Origin: Darksidea phi
Lineage: Eukaryota; Ascomycota; Dothideomycetes; Pleosporales; Lentitheciaceae
Length of the DNA stretch: 64,000 nucleotides
Reading direction: 5' to 3'
NCBI GenBank assembly: GCA_030770425.1
Contig: JASJFT010000048.1
Coordinates: forward strand, 188,536 to 252,535
Each line of letters starts with the position of its first letter. Within the stretch, counting starts at the first letter, position 1. The notes beneath the pieces were generated by a model. It did not search any database. It was not told where the DNA came from and worked only from the letters and a program-made list of their open reading frames with translations. Positions 1-10,828 of this stretch are shown in pieces. The position numbers were made by a program, and so were the translations under genes.

Positions 1-3000
1 GCTGAGCCTATCGTCGACCTTGGACCGCTTTTGTCATTTGTAGGAGGAGGGGTTTCTTCAATATCAAGTTCCGGAGTGCCAGCCTCATCGAATCAGCCAA
101 TCATCGACCTTGAACCACTAATATCACTTCTTCAGGGAGGAAAGGCTTCAACGACAAACCCCGATACTAGTTCCACTGTTTCAAGTCTTTGCGAGGGACC
201 CTCTTGTCGCCCTCAGATAATTAGTAGTGCCCCAGAATCTCCCTCTACAATTCTTTCATCAAGCAACGGAATTATATCGCCCACAGCAACTCCTAGTACT
301 ATCCCGTCTGATGTTCTGCAGGAGCTGCTTTCGGTCCTGGGGCTAGGAGGACGGAGCTCGACAGGTACTAAGAGTATATCGTCGCCTCCGTCCCCAACGA
401 CATCGGTCCAGAGCCCGGGCGGTCAGGCGTCTTCTCCCTTGTCAACACCTGCCTCTATGCCTGCTGATGTCCTGGAGGATCTGCTTTCTGAACTAGGGTT
501 AAGCGGACGAGGCTCGATAACTAGCAGCGTCACAATCTCACCTTCCTCGAGTCCACTACCATTTGATGTTTCAAGCGGCCAAGCCTCCTCACCCTCGACC
601 ACGCCCACATCTATCACACGTAATGTTGTAGAAGATCTACTTTCAGCGTTGGGCTTGGGTGGACGGACTTCCACATTTAGCGGAGGCGCATTGATGTCTC
701 CGTCAAGTGCAACATCGTACGATAGCACTGGCTCTACAGTGATCCCTTCCACCAGTCCGACCTCCACTCCTATTCCTGAAGATATCTTAAAAGGGCTGCT
801 TTCAACGCTAGGACTACTTAAAGAAAGCTCAACAACCACCACACCTACGACAATGGTGGACAGTACACCAGTTTCCGCCGAGGTCTCCCGTTCATCATCC
901 ACGCTGAAGACGAGACCTCCGCTAGTCGATATCAATTTGAGTCTGGGATTGCTTGAGGGATTATGTCCGGGGCCGTCATGCCGAACATCTAGTGACAATA
1001 TCGCTAGCACGCCATTGCCCTCTTCGGTGATTACACCCATTGTTCCATCACCATCAGCTCTTGCTCCATCCACATCTTCCAGAAAGGTTCCTCCTCTTCT
1101 AGATGTCAATCTGAGCTTGGGTATACTAGAGGGATTGTGCCAAGGACCTTCGTGCCGGCCTTTCACCACTGCTTCGAATTCTGGTACAGTGAGCTCAACT
1201 GTCTTGTCAACACGATCGGCACCAGCTACAGGACTAACCACGAGTACAATAACGCCTACAAGCAGATCCCCGCCTCTTGTGGATATCAACTTGAGCTTGG
1301 GAATACTCGAAGGCCTGTGCCCTGGACCTTCCTGCCGTTCTACGTTTACGACCAGAGCAAGCTCTTCTGTGCCGTCTTCAACCGGCAATGGCTTCTCATC
1401 TCTGCCGTCAATTGTAGATCTTGGACCGCTGCTGTCACTTTTAAGTGGGGGTCGAACTTCTTCTACTCCGTCTTCCTCACAGGCTACAGCATCACCGACT
1501 GCAAAAACGAGTGCGAAGCCTATCATAGACCTTGGGCCATTGTTGTCGCTTCTTAGTGTCGTCGAGAAGCCCTCCCCGCCCTTGCCATTTCCCTCCGAAA
1601 CTCCAAGCACGAGCCAGCAGAGTTCGACCACGGGAGCAATATCGTCGATAATGCTGCCTTCATCAACAACAAGCAGCAGTTCTTCGCAGAGTGGAGTTGT
1701 GTCCCCCTCCACCGGCCCGTCTCGCTCGTCCACAAACGTTGCATCTGTTTCAAGTAGGAAACCTCTCATTGATATCAATTTATCACTCGGCATCCTCGAG
1801 GGCTTATGCACAGAGCCAGCCTGCAGGACCTTGAACACGCCCAGCCCAAGTGTGTTTTCAGCATCTCCTTCTTCACCAATAAGTCTTGTAAGAAGTACAG
1901 GCTCGTCACCAGTGTCGGTAGCTCCAATTACAGGCTCTTCCAGGCCACCTCTTATCGATATCAATCTATCGCTCGGAAACCTTGAGGGATTGTGTGTAGG
2001 AAGTGCATGCAGCAGATCATCAAGCACGGGTAGAGGAAGCGGATCACCTATATCCGCTTCATCAACCACGGTGATTTTGGTATCGACTATAAGCTCATCT
2101 CGAGCATCTGTAGCCTCTATACCTAGTCCGTCTCGCCCGCCACTTATTGACATCAACTTGTCGCTTGGAATTCTCGAAGGCTTGTGTTCTGGTCCTTCAT
2201 GCCAATCGTCAAGTTCAAGTAGAGCAAGCAATCTTCCAGGGTCGACTTCTGCAACCGCAAGTACCACTAGAAGCTCGTCTCGAACATCCACGTTTTCTAG
2301 CCCGGTATCGTCTCGACCGCCTCTAGTTGACATCAACCTATCACTAGGTATACTCACTGGCCTCTGTGATGGACCCTCTTGTCGCTCGTCAAGCACAAGT
2401 AAAGTGGGTACGACATCAACCTTGGTGTCCTCAGCTACTGTGGGCACTTCGACAACACCTAGTGCTTCTGGACCAGCCTCTTCAACAACGTCGCGCGATT
2501 CCACCCCATCTAACTCTCTACATGCACCCTCTTCGACGATTCTACGTCCATCGACACCGATAGTTTCGTCTCAATTTTCCACCGTTCTAGGTGCTACATC
2601 CACGCGAAAACCTCTTATCGATATTAATTTATCGCTTGGCGTTGTTGAAGGATTGTGCACAGGACTATTTTGTCGCCCTTCAGGCACGGCTAAGACGACT
2701 GGAGGGATTTCATCTCCTACGTCGTTGCCTCCCACAACGCTGACACCACCGACTCTATTGCTCAGCTCTACAAAAACTTCGACAGAGATTCCGCCGCTGA
2801 TTGACATCAACCTCTCCCTAGGCTTACCGGAGGTCCTGTGTCCGGGCCCCTCATGTCGTTCTTCAAATTTGGCTACGTTCACACGGTCGGTCCCTACTTC
2901 ATCCACTGGAGTGCAACTCTCATTGGCTCGTCCGAATACATCGTCTAGCGCTTCAGCGTCGCGTTCATCATCTCTGGCGCCAGGCACAACGAGAACCGAT

Positions 3001-6000
3001 TCGACATCGCCTATTCCTTCCTCGCTGACACGCTCCACATCTAGTAGACTTACTGCGCCAACTTTCAGTATTATGACAAGGCTTCCTACATCTGGATCCA
3101 TCTCTAAACCGCCTCCACTCATCAATGTTGATCTGTCACTCGGTATACTTGAAGGCCTGTGTCCATCTTGTCAACCACGTACAAGTACCATACGACCGAT
3201 TCCATCGATCCCACCTAGCAGATTGCTGACCAGCTCGGCGCCACCATTGACCTCTATCACAGAGCCGTCAGCATCTGTATCTGCGTCTAGGTCACGCCCA
3301 CCACCATTGCTCAACATCAATCTGTCACTCGGAATACTTGAAGCCTTCTCTCAGGTGCCTCAATCAAGCGTATTATCAACCACATCAACTGGGGGCTCTA
3401 GTGGGACAAGTGATGGGCCCAGAGGCTCGTCGTCCACGAACTCTGAAAACGGCTCCTCGGCGACAACCAACACCCAAAGTTTCATTTCATCCCAAAGCGG
3501 AGCCGCATCACCATCGATTGGGACTCCGAGTGCCATTAGCACGTCATCGATAAACCCAAACAACGTCTCGTCTAGATCAGGCCAAGCATCTGGAACTATT
3601 TCATCAATCCCGGCAAACTCGCCGTCTCCCTCCGTTGCCCAATGCTGTCAAGTGGGTAATGGAGGGACATTTGAGAGCACTGTAACACAGAATAACCCTA
3701 AGTTTATTGTATCATGCAATGGCGTGTCCACAGGCGACGCTCTGGATGATCACCAGCCTATTGCGAGTGGCACATCATTCGCAGCGTGCTTGGAACTTTG
3801 CTCGACGTCGGCTTTTTGTGTGGCCGTGTCTTGGAAAGAGGGGTCAGGCGACTGCGTTTTGCAACGCTCCAAAGGCATTATACAAACCGGCGATGGTATT
3901 TGCGCTGCCGTCAGGAATCTTGATCCTGCTATTTCTTCTGGATCCTCGTCTTTATTGTCAGCGGTGGCGACTTCACAATCTGCCGTCGGACCAAGCGGCG
4001 CGCCTTCCAGCAGCATAAGCTCAACGTCAATTGTGAGCACTTCATTTATTTCTGCGGCTAGCACTCAGCTTAGTCACCCTTCGTCGCTTTCAACCCTAGC
4101 ATCCAGCAAAAGTGGTGCTACTGCTAGTGGGTCGTCAACCACGACAAACACTGGTTTGCTGAGCGCCAGTCTCTCCTCTAGTGCACAACTTACCACAAGT
4201 GGCATACCTAATGCTCCGGCTTCTCCATCTATTTCTTCAAAGCCTGAAAGTATAGTCAGTACAGCCGTTAGCAGCACGCTAGTGCCCAGCAGCAGTGTCG
4301 GTCCGCCACAGCCTCCGCCGAAAACATGCTGCGGTGTGTTGGCAGGCCAGGACTACACCTACGATTCTATATTATTCCAAGCCGAATGTGATACAAACCA
4401 CCAACTCGGCGACATCCAGACGATCATCCTCACCACGTTCACTCAATGCGTGAGGAGGTGTACGGTCAGTGCGGCTTGCGCTGCCGTCGTATATAATCCG
4501 TTGCTGTCGGCCTGCTCGCTGAAGAGTTCGATAGGCCCTGCGCAGATCGCAACTGGAACTTGTGCAATGCTAAGGAAGTCCGCGTTCTCTTCTACGCAAG
4601 TTGGCTTCCCATCAACGAGCTCGACTGCGGCGGGATCGAGCTCAACTCAACTGCCACCGTCCAGCCAATCATCAGTATCACCAACACTACGGCCATCTAC
4701 AGGGGTCCTTACATCATCTGAGAGTGTCTCTAGTCAATCCATAAGACCGTTCACTTCACAACCTCCAAGGGCTGAAAGCACTGTTTCCTCAGATATATCT
4801 TCTAGCCAGCCGCCGCCACAAAGTACTCTATCTGCTTCACGGACCCCTGGTGCCGATGGGATGTCTCCATCTATGAGCATGCTGAGCCAATCTTCGAATG
4901 TTCCATCTTTGACAACAGACATAGCTCAAGGTAGCGGTTCTAGTGCGGCAAACCCAACATCCACTCCAATAACAACCGAAACAAGAAGGCCTGAACAGTC
5001 GTCTTCACTTTCGACATCTACGGCACCGGCGGAGACTCCAGTCCAACGAATATCGCCAAACGGTCTTTGTGGTATTGTATTCGGTTATACCTGTGAAGGC
5101 AGTAGGTTCGGTCAATGCTGCGGCTTGGGGGGTATCTGGTAAGTTTTGTTGTGAGGACATCTCGATCCCCTTGAGTCCTCCGTCCCTTGTCATTTTTTAA
5201 CTACATTTTTTCTCTTGTACTAACATCTTTTTAGTGGCGATGGCCCTATTGTGTGTGGGCTTGGCTGTATGTCTGCATTCGGTCGCTGTGATTCAGAAAC
5301 TTCGTCGGCAATATTTCCCCCATCGATATCAACTAAAGGGCCAAGTATTTCAACCATGCCGACCGTTCCGCAAACGACAAGCGCATCGGATCAGGAAACT
5401 ACGAGCTCCACCATTCCTAGGCCAAGGCCAAATGTGCCAAGCGATGCGGTAACTAATTTGCCTCCTATCCAGCCAACTTCACTGTCGAGTACATCCGTCT
5501 CGTCTGTCATAGTAGAAGCCGTCTCAACAAGAACAATAACTGCACCTATCACCCAGAACAATCCGGACCAGCCTTTAAGCTCGCTTACTCTCAGTGAGCC
5601 ACCTGATTCCACCCGTTCGAACATACCCACATCCACCAGCAAACCACCGCCTCCTGGGCCCACATCAGCCTTCGAAAACATTTCGACCTCGTCGGTAGAG
5701 GCAGATGCAGTATCGACAAGATCACCAAATATTCCAGTCACCTCGAACCAACCCAGTCAACCTGGAACATCCTCTCTTGCTGAGCCGTCGATACCGTCTC
5801 GATCTCTTGATACTTCATTGCCCAGCGACGTTTTACCGCAAGGACCGGAGTCTACATCTGGAAGCATCATGGCCACATCCGCTGATGCAGATGTCGCAAC
5901 ACGGTCAGGTATGACTCAAAGCACTCCAAACGTGCCGAGCGGGCCATCGATTTCATCTAACACGATTGACCCGTCGGTCTCTACACGAACGGATATGCCT

Positions 6001-7353
6001 CAGCCGTCGAGCCAATTGCCACCTGCAGGGCCTGAAACCGCAAGCCGTACATCAACCACAAGTCAGTCTATAACCGCGTTTCCAAATGAGTTGACGACAA
6101 CGAATATTCGTCCAATACCACCCAGGCCTACTCCACCTTTTGATTGGCCAGTACCACCTTGGTATGACGACAGTAGCGAGTTCGATGATAGCGACGGAGA
6201 GGTGAGAAGCAACTGCTATTATTATTATTGGTGGTACCCCACCGATGATGAAGAAGGCTGGCAAGGGTGGGATTGGGTGTGGGTAGAAGAAGGTGATCCG
6301 GGGTACGATGACGCCGTTGATTGGGATTGGGATTGGAGTGGTTGGGACTGGGAGTGGGTAGAAGAAGGTGACGACGGATATGAACAAGCTTTACACTGGG
6401 ACTGGGAAGGATGGGATTGGGAATGGGTCGAAGATGACGGAGAAGATTCTGGAAAGCATTGGCTTTATAGTTGTGATTGGACGACGGAGGAAGAAGGCAA
6501 CGTTTATGATGGATGGGAGTGGGTCGAGACTGATGAGGACGAGCCTTCCCACACTCCGTCGCCGACACCTAGTCCTACGCCCACCGGCGACGATGACTGG
6601 GAGTGGAAATGGGTAAGCACTGGTTTAGACGAGCCATCGCCGTACACCACGCCAACCCCCACACCAGGAGCGGGCGATGATGACTGGGAGTGGGAGTGGG
6701 TCGACACCGATGCAGAGGAGCCATTGCCAAGCGCCACGCCAACTCTGTCAGAAAAACCTACCAACGGCAGTGATTGGGAATGGGAATGGTTCAACAGCGA
6801 CACAGATGAAGACGGTGATGACAAATGGATATGGTACTACCCCGATTCCGACCCGCTCTCCCTGCCCGTAGGTGACGAAGCTGGCGATGATGATGGCTGG
6901 ACATGGGACGATAACGGATCAGTCGACCCAGCCACAAGCAGGCTTCCCACTCCGGTCCTACCCGATATAGCCAGTTCGACGCAGTCTTCAGAGCTTCTTA
7001 CGTCAACAATCGAGCCATTTGAACCTACTTCCACGGCAGCCACTCCAGACGATCAAGGAGATGAGGCGGAAGTTGGATTTAATGAGAAAGCTCTCAACGA
7101 GTGGTTGCCGCCATTCGATCAGCACCGTCCTCACCATCACTGGTTCAGCAACTGGTTCGACAAACTCTCTAACCTCTGGGATCCCGCCTCCATCCCACTA
7201 TCCAGCGATTGGCAACCACCAGACTCATCCGACCCACCCCACCTCCACAATGACAGCGATGATGAGCGGAACTTTGACGATAGCGCGCTATCATGGATGA
7301 CTGGGGATCGGGGACCAGAAGGAAGGAGATTGGCACGGCGCTGGAGGGGATGA
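1..7353 (+). CDS. Giant Ser/Thr-rich repeat protein with PAN-like, hevein-like and Trp-rich acidic regions (5' partial)
   Basis: The reading frame is open from base 1, so the start and any signal peptide lie upstream. I read two exons, 1-5138 and 5235-7353. The 96-base intron begins GTAAGT and ends TTTTTAG, and splicing turns a Trp-stop into Cys inside a Cys-rich module. About 2,419 residues are visible. In order: Ser/Thr-rich spacers carrying three short motif families (DLGPLLSLL, ELLSxLGLGGR, and 11 copies of a DINLSLG...LCxGPSC unit); a Cys domain near 3640-3930; a second near 4325-4590, both with PAN/apple-like spacing; a hevein-like module at 5060-5290 (CGLGGICG, CGLGCMSAFGRC); Pro/Ser/Thr linkers; an acidic Trp-rich tail. 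No hydrophobic C-terminal GPI signal is visible; the end is basic. The composition suggests an O-mannosylated extracellular or wall adhesin, possibly chitin-binding. That function is inference; I do not recognise the whole protein. Confidence 0.85.
913..3345 (+). repeat. Eleven-copy PPLxDINLSLGxLEGLCxGPSC coding repeat
   Basis: Eleven units of about 23 codons recur between Ser/Thr-rich spacers of variable length. The core is Pro-Pro-Leu-Ile/Val-Asp-Ile-Asn-Leu-Ser-Leu-Gly, then Ile-Leu-Glu-Gly-Leu-Cys and a second Cys four residues later. Copy 8 has LFC in place of PSC, copy 10 has a shortened CPSC, and copy 11 has lost both Cys. Nucleotide sequences differ at many third positions, so the unit appears to be held by protein-level selection rather than recent DNA duplication. 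Alternating hydrophobic and polar residues suggest a beta-strand or aggregation-prone segment (inference). Confidence 0.9.
6130..7230 (+). repeat. Acidic tryptophan-rich coding repeat (WDW/WEW ladder)
   Basis: Within exon 2 of the giant protein, Trp alternates with Asp or Glu in blocks such as DWDWDW, GWDWEWVEEGDD and DWEWEWVDTD, separated by short Pro/Thr linkers. I count more than 35 Trp in about 300 codons, an extreme enrichment for the costliest amino acid. The DNA shows it as recurring gattgggattgg and gactgggagtgg. Function unknown. Confidence 0.9.
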
Positions 7354-7836
7354 AAAAGTTTTCCATTTGTTTTTCTTTGTTTGTGGAATTGTTATTGGGC
7401 TTAGCGGGAGTATGTGCGTGGATGTTGCAATTGAATGGTTGTTTTTGGTAGATGCGTGTATGTGTCAATATTCTCCTCAATTCAAAATTTGGTTCTGCCT
7501 AGACAGAAGGTCCTGAGAAGGTATGAGATCTTGTCAGCAAGGCGTCATGCAGGTAAATTGTAAATAACGAAGGTGAGCATGAACCCATTTTTCCTATATG
7601 ATTGCCACGGAAAGCAACTAAAAAAGCCCTAGCAAAAAGGACAGCTTCTGCTCCGCACTAGAGCCACACTCAGCAAAGCCAAAGGCCCCCTCCATGTTAG
7701 ATGCCATACTAAAGACGCTCTCAATTCTACGTCGCATGTCCAATTCATCGATTCAAAGAACCCATCGTTTAGGCTCAAAGCGAACGACAAGCAAGGTAGA
7801 CCAAGCGAAGAAGCTGAGATATCGTTTGAATCCTCC
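7354..7836. other. Convergent intergenic region
   Basis: Lies between the 3' ends of two convergent genes. It should hold both 3' untranslated regions and polyadenylation sites; I see no further gene. Confidence 0.6.
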
Positions 7837-8508
7837 TCAGAGGCCCTCCGGGTAGCCCGAGAAGCCGTGATAGCCACCGCTATAGGCATAGCCCTGGTTG
7901 TAGTAGTCTGCCGCGCTTTGGAGCAAGTCGGATGTCTCCTCGGCCTTGACACGGACGTCCTTGAATTCCTCATCGTCATCGTCCTCTCGATGGGTCGGCT
8001 TCTTGGCGGGTTTCTTCTTCTTGGAGGGTGACTCGTCGTCGACTGAGCCGGCAGCGCCGCGCTTCACGGATCGAGGAGCCTTGGTGGCGACAGGCTTCTT
8101 GGGCGTGCCGGTTGGGGTGGTGGTCTTGCCGGTGTCATTGGTGTCGATATGAGCCTTGAGCTTGCGCTTGATGTTGCCGAAGGTGACGGACGCGGAGTTG
8201 CGGCTTCCATAGCCAGCGAGCTTGGCGAGTTTATCGAAGTCGATCTGAAATGGTGTCAGAGGCCTGTCCAAATGTGTGAGGTTGGGTCATGGATGGAGTG
8301 AACGGCAAGGGAACTGAATGGGGCAGTGCTGTAGAAAGGGGGTGTAAAGAGACTTTTTTCATCCTTTGCAAAGCGACGGTTGTACGCGCTGGGATGGCTC
8401 CGATAGGAATATTGTTGAATCGTGACATACCTTAGGCTCGAAGTCCATGCATTGCCAAGCGAGAGCCAGGACCTCCGTCTCGCGGGGGGAAAGTGCGTCC
8501 TTGGACAT
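7837..8508 (-). CDS. Small conserved basic/acidic nuclear-type protein (161 aa)
   Basis: Two exons, 8431-8508 and 7837-8244. The first exon codes 26 residues with the motif TPRETEVLALAWQC-like (here LSPRETEVLALAWQC) and ends in PK at a GTATGT donor; the acceptor follows CCATTTCAG, phase 0. Joining gives an N-terminal helical block ending in SASVTFGNIKRKLKAH, which I know as a recurrent opening in uncharacterised ascomycete proteins. After it come a Lys/Pro/Thr-rich stretch, a KKKKPAKK run that could be a nuclear localisation signal, an acidic EDDDDEE patch, and a Tyr/Gly-rich end. A chromatin or nucleic-acid role is inference from composition; no catalytic motif is visible. Confidence 0.85.
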
Positions 8509-9166
8509 GTTGCTGGAGGTCTGGAATGATGTATTGAGCTTAGTAGGCAGCTACAATTGGAATAGAAGATGAATTTGCGCTGAGTTGTGCGGTAAGGTGT
8601 TGTGCAGTCGAAGGGAAAAAGAAACTCGAAAAACTAGCAAAGCTAGCTCTTATACGATAGAGACGCAAGCCAAAGAGGGCGCTAATGCAGAGTGAAGGAG
8701 AAGTTTCTAGCCCTCTTTTGTTCGCAGTGAGAAGTCGCAGCTGCAGCGAGGAAAGTGAACGAAGAGAAAAAGAGCAAATTCTAACCGCCTCTTTTACTTC
8801 CACTCGGAGCCACGCGCATCTACAGAGAACGATAAGGTTGCTAAAATTCATGCAAGCATATGCATTCGACGGTTGCTGTGCGAACGCCTTGAGAGACGCT
8901 GGTGTGGGTGTTGTCGTGTTGTCACGGGTTGCGAAGCCCCGTGCTACTGCATATGGTGGCGTGCGCTGTGTTACCCCTCATGCGCAAACATCTTGGAATA
9001 CATACTGATCAGAAGCCGCAAACGGTCCTGGAGCTGCCTTGGGAGGTCTGATCCACAGTTAGTAGTAGTCAAATCACTGGCGAACGGAGCGCCTATGAGC
9101 GTAGATGTGGGAAACAGAAAAATGGATCGGACTCGTACTCTTTGCTATAGTTTTATCGACACCTGT
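8509..9166. other. Intergenic region upstream of the 161-aa gene
   Basis: Between two minus-strand genes. It should hold the promoter of the 161-aa gene and the 3' end of PIG-U. No convincing ORF, RNA gene or repeat seen. Confidence 0.5.
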
Positions 9167-10566
9167 CTATATGCGTTTTACATCCTTACCGCGCAACTCT
9201 GGTCGTTCCACGTCCAACTCATCCCTCAACGCAGCATATAGCGAGTCCCCAACGATAATCGACAGCCCCAAGCTCCATACTAGTGTGATGGCGTAGAAGA
9301 AGTTGGCATTTCCCGAGCCAGCGTATATCCAAAGATGGTAGAAAGCGGGGCCAAGGAACGAAGCATACAGTATAGTTGCCAATGCCAAAAACGTGTATCG
9401 CATTACTGTAGGTTGTCAATATCTGTGGATATTGAAGATTGCAGGAGTACTCACATGGGAAGAGATGCCTGAAAAGTGGCACCATGGACAAGTACAGAGC
9501 TGCATCAGCGATGCTGGGATAGGGTGTGAAGATGGCGAAGATGCCAACCAGTGTGGTCGCAACAAACAAAGGCTGCTTTCGCAGCCGTATGGTGAGTCCT
9601 GGCATGTATGAAACCACGTGGAGCCAAAAAACGCCTAGAAAGAACTCCCTGAAAGAATCGAACATCTCGGTAAAGAAGTACCACCACAGCCCCACATTGG
9701 GCGTGAGATCAGGGAGCAGAAGTCGCACGCCGTAGGTAGCTGCGAGGAAGTCCCAAGAGTCCGTAAGAGCAGCCGAAGCAGCGAGCAAAGCACCGATTAG
9801 CGCAGCTAAGCCCAATGTATGGAACGTGATGAATGCAAGGGGATTGGGAGCAGATTTCGACTTCTGCACGAGGGTATCGTACAGGAGGACTAAAAGTGGC
9901 GGGAAGAGGAGCAGTGGGTGCATGGCTAGATATGAGGCAAAGGACAGAGAAAGTAGAAACGTAAAGCTAGCTCCCTGGCATGCTTTGGCGATGGCTGCGA
10001 GGATGAAGAGATTGGTGAGGGTTGACGTCGAGCGCGCAATGCAGGTAGCAATTGTAAGAGGATTGAAGAGGAAGCTGTACAAAATCAGTTAAAGGAGAGC
10101 GAGGGGCGTCCGCAGCCTTACCCTGCAGCGACAGCCAAGCTGCTCCATCGCAAGTCTTTCCTCGACGATTTGAACAGCCGTGTCACGGCAGACTGGCCAC
10201 TGTCCGCGATCTGGGCCAACACGTAGGCGCTCAGCAAGTCCACCACTGTGAAGACTACGTTTGTCGCGAAAGGATGGCGCGATGGATTAGGGAGGAGCGA
10301 GAACAGCGGTAGGAGGAGGGGCGCTTGGTGGTAGACCCCGCCGTCGTAGGGAGAGACATTGTGGGTATAGAGAAAGAGGCCTTCCTGCACTGTATGCTCT
10401 GTTAGCTTGTGTGAATGATCTGAATCTAATTGGGATTCATACGCCTCTTGAAGCTGGTCACTGGTGTCGACACTTCGACGCGACCAGCAAGAAGGTTCGG
10501 TAAAGACGGGAATGCAGTGAACAGAAGCAGTCGCACTGCCGCAGCGGCTCCATATAGAAGCGCCAT
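9167..10566 (-). CDS. PIGU: GPI transamidase subunit PIG-U (Gab1/Cdc91 homologue), 416 aa
   Basis: A multipass ER membrane protein of the GPI transamidase complex, which swaps the C-terminal signal of proproteins for a GPI anchor. Four exons fit by phase: 10443-10566, 10122-10389, 9455-10074 and 9167-9405, with introns of 53, 47 and 49 bases. The N-terminus MALLYGAAAAVRLLLF leads to a family-typical block, VSPYDGGVYHQAPLLLPLF, at about residue 57. Further recognisable blocks are FNPLTIATCIARST, DLTPNVGLWWYFFTEMFD and FTPYPSIADAALYLS. Hydrophobic segments run through most of the length. At 416 aa it matches yeast and human relatives (about 394 to 435). The start is the first ATG before the conserved block. 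It shares its upstream region with the divergent NOP7 gene. Confidence 0.95.
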
Positions 10567-10828
10567 TTGCCGATCGGCGAGCATCGTGAACGGTCACCTT
10601 TATCGTCGAATCATTCGCGCAAAGCGAAATCTAATAGTCTTCAAGGCATTGGACTTAACACCACGTCGGCGGTGTTCTTGCGCTGCGAGCCCCCGGCCAA
10701 GCCGGCACTCGGAGAAATAATAACGCCTATTGGGCGGGACAGGCTAGCGCCTCTGGAACTTTTTTCGTGCCGCCGAGGTTTCGAAATCTTGAGTTCGTGC
10801 CCGCGAATCGTCGAACTTCTTCGTCGAT
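10567..10828. promoter_or_regulatory. Bidirectional promoter between PIG-U and NOP7
   Basis: Only 262 bases separate the two divergent start codons, so both 5' untranslated regions and core promoters must fit here or overlap. I see no clear TATA box. Gene order and spacing are observed; promoter activity is inferred. Confidence 0.6.

Noticed and set aside
423..2504. A 693-codon open frame on the minus strand inside the giant protein gene
   Set aside because: It is antisense to a highly repetitive, Ser/Thr-rich coding region whose codon bias keeps the opposite frame open; it has no signal or family and mirrors the repeat units.
913..3345. Kexin-processed repeat peptide precursor
   Set aside because: Repeat precursors of that type need KR or RR sites between units; the spacers here have almost none.
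6128..6568. Minus-strand frame opposite the Trp-rich region, rich in His, Pro and Asn
   Set aside because: Its composition is just the reverse complement of the repeated Trp/Asp codons.
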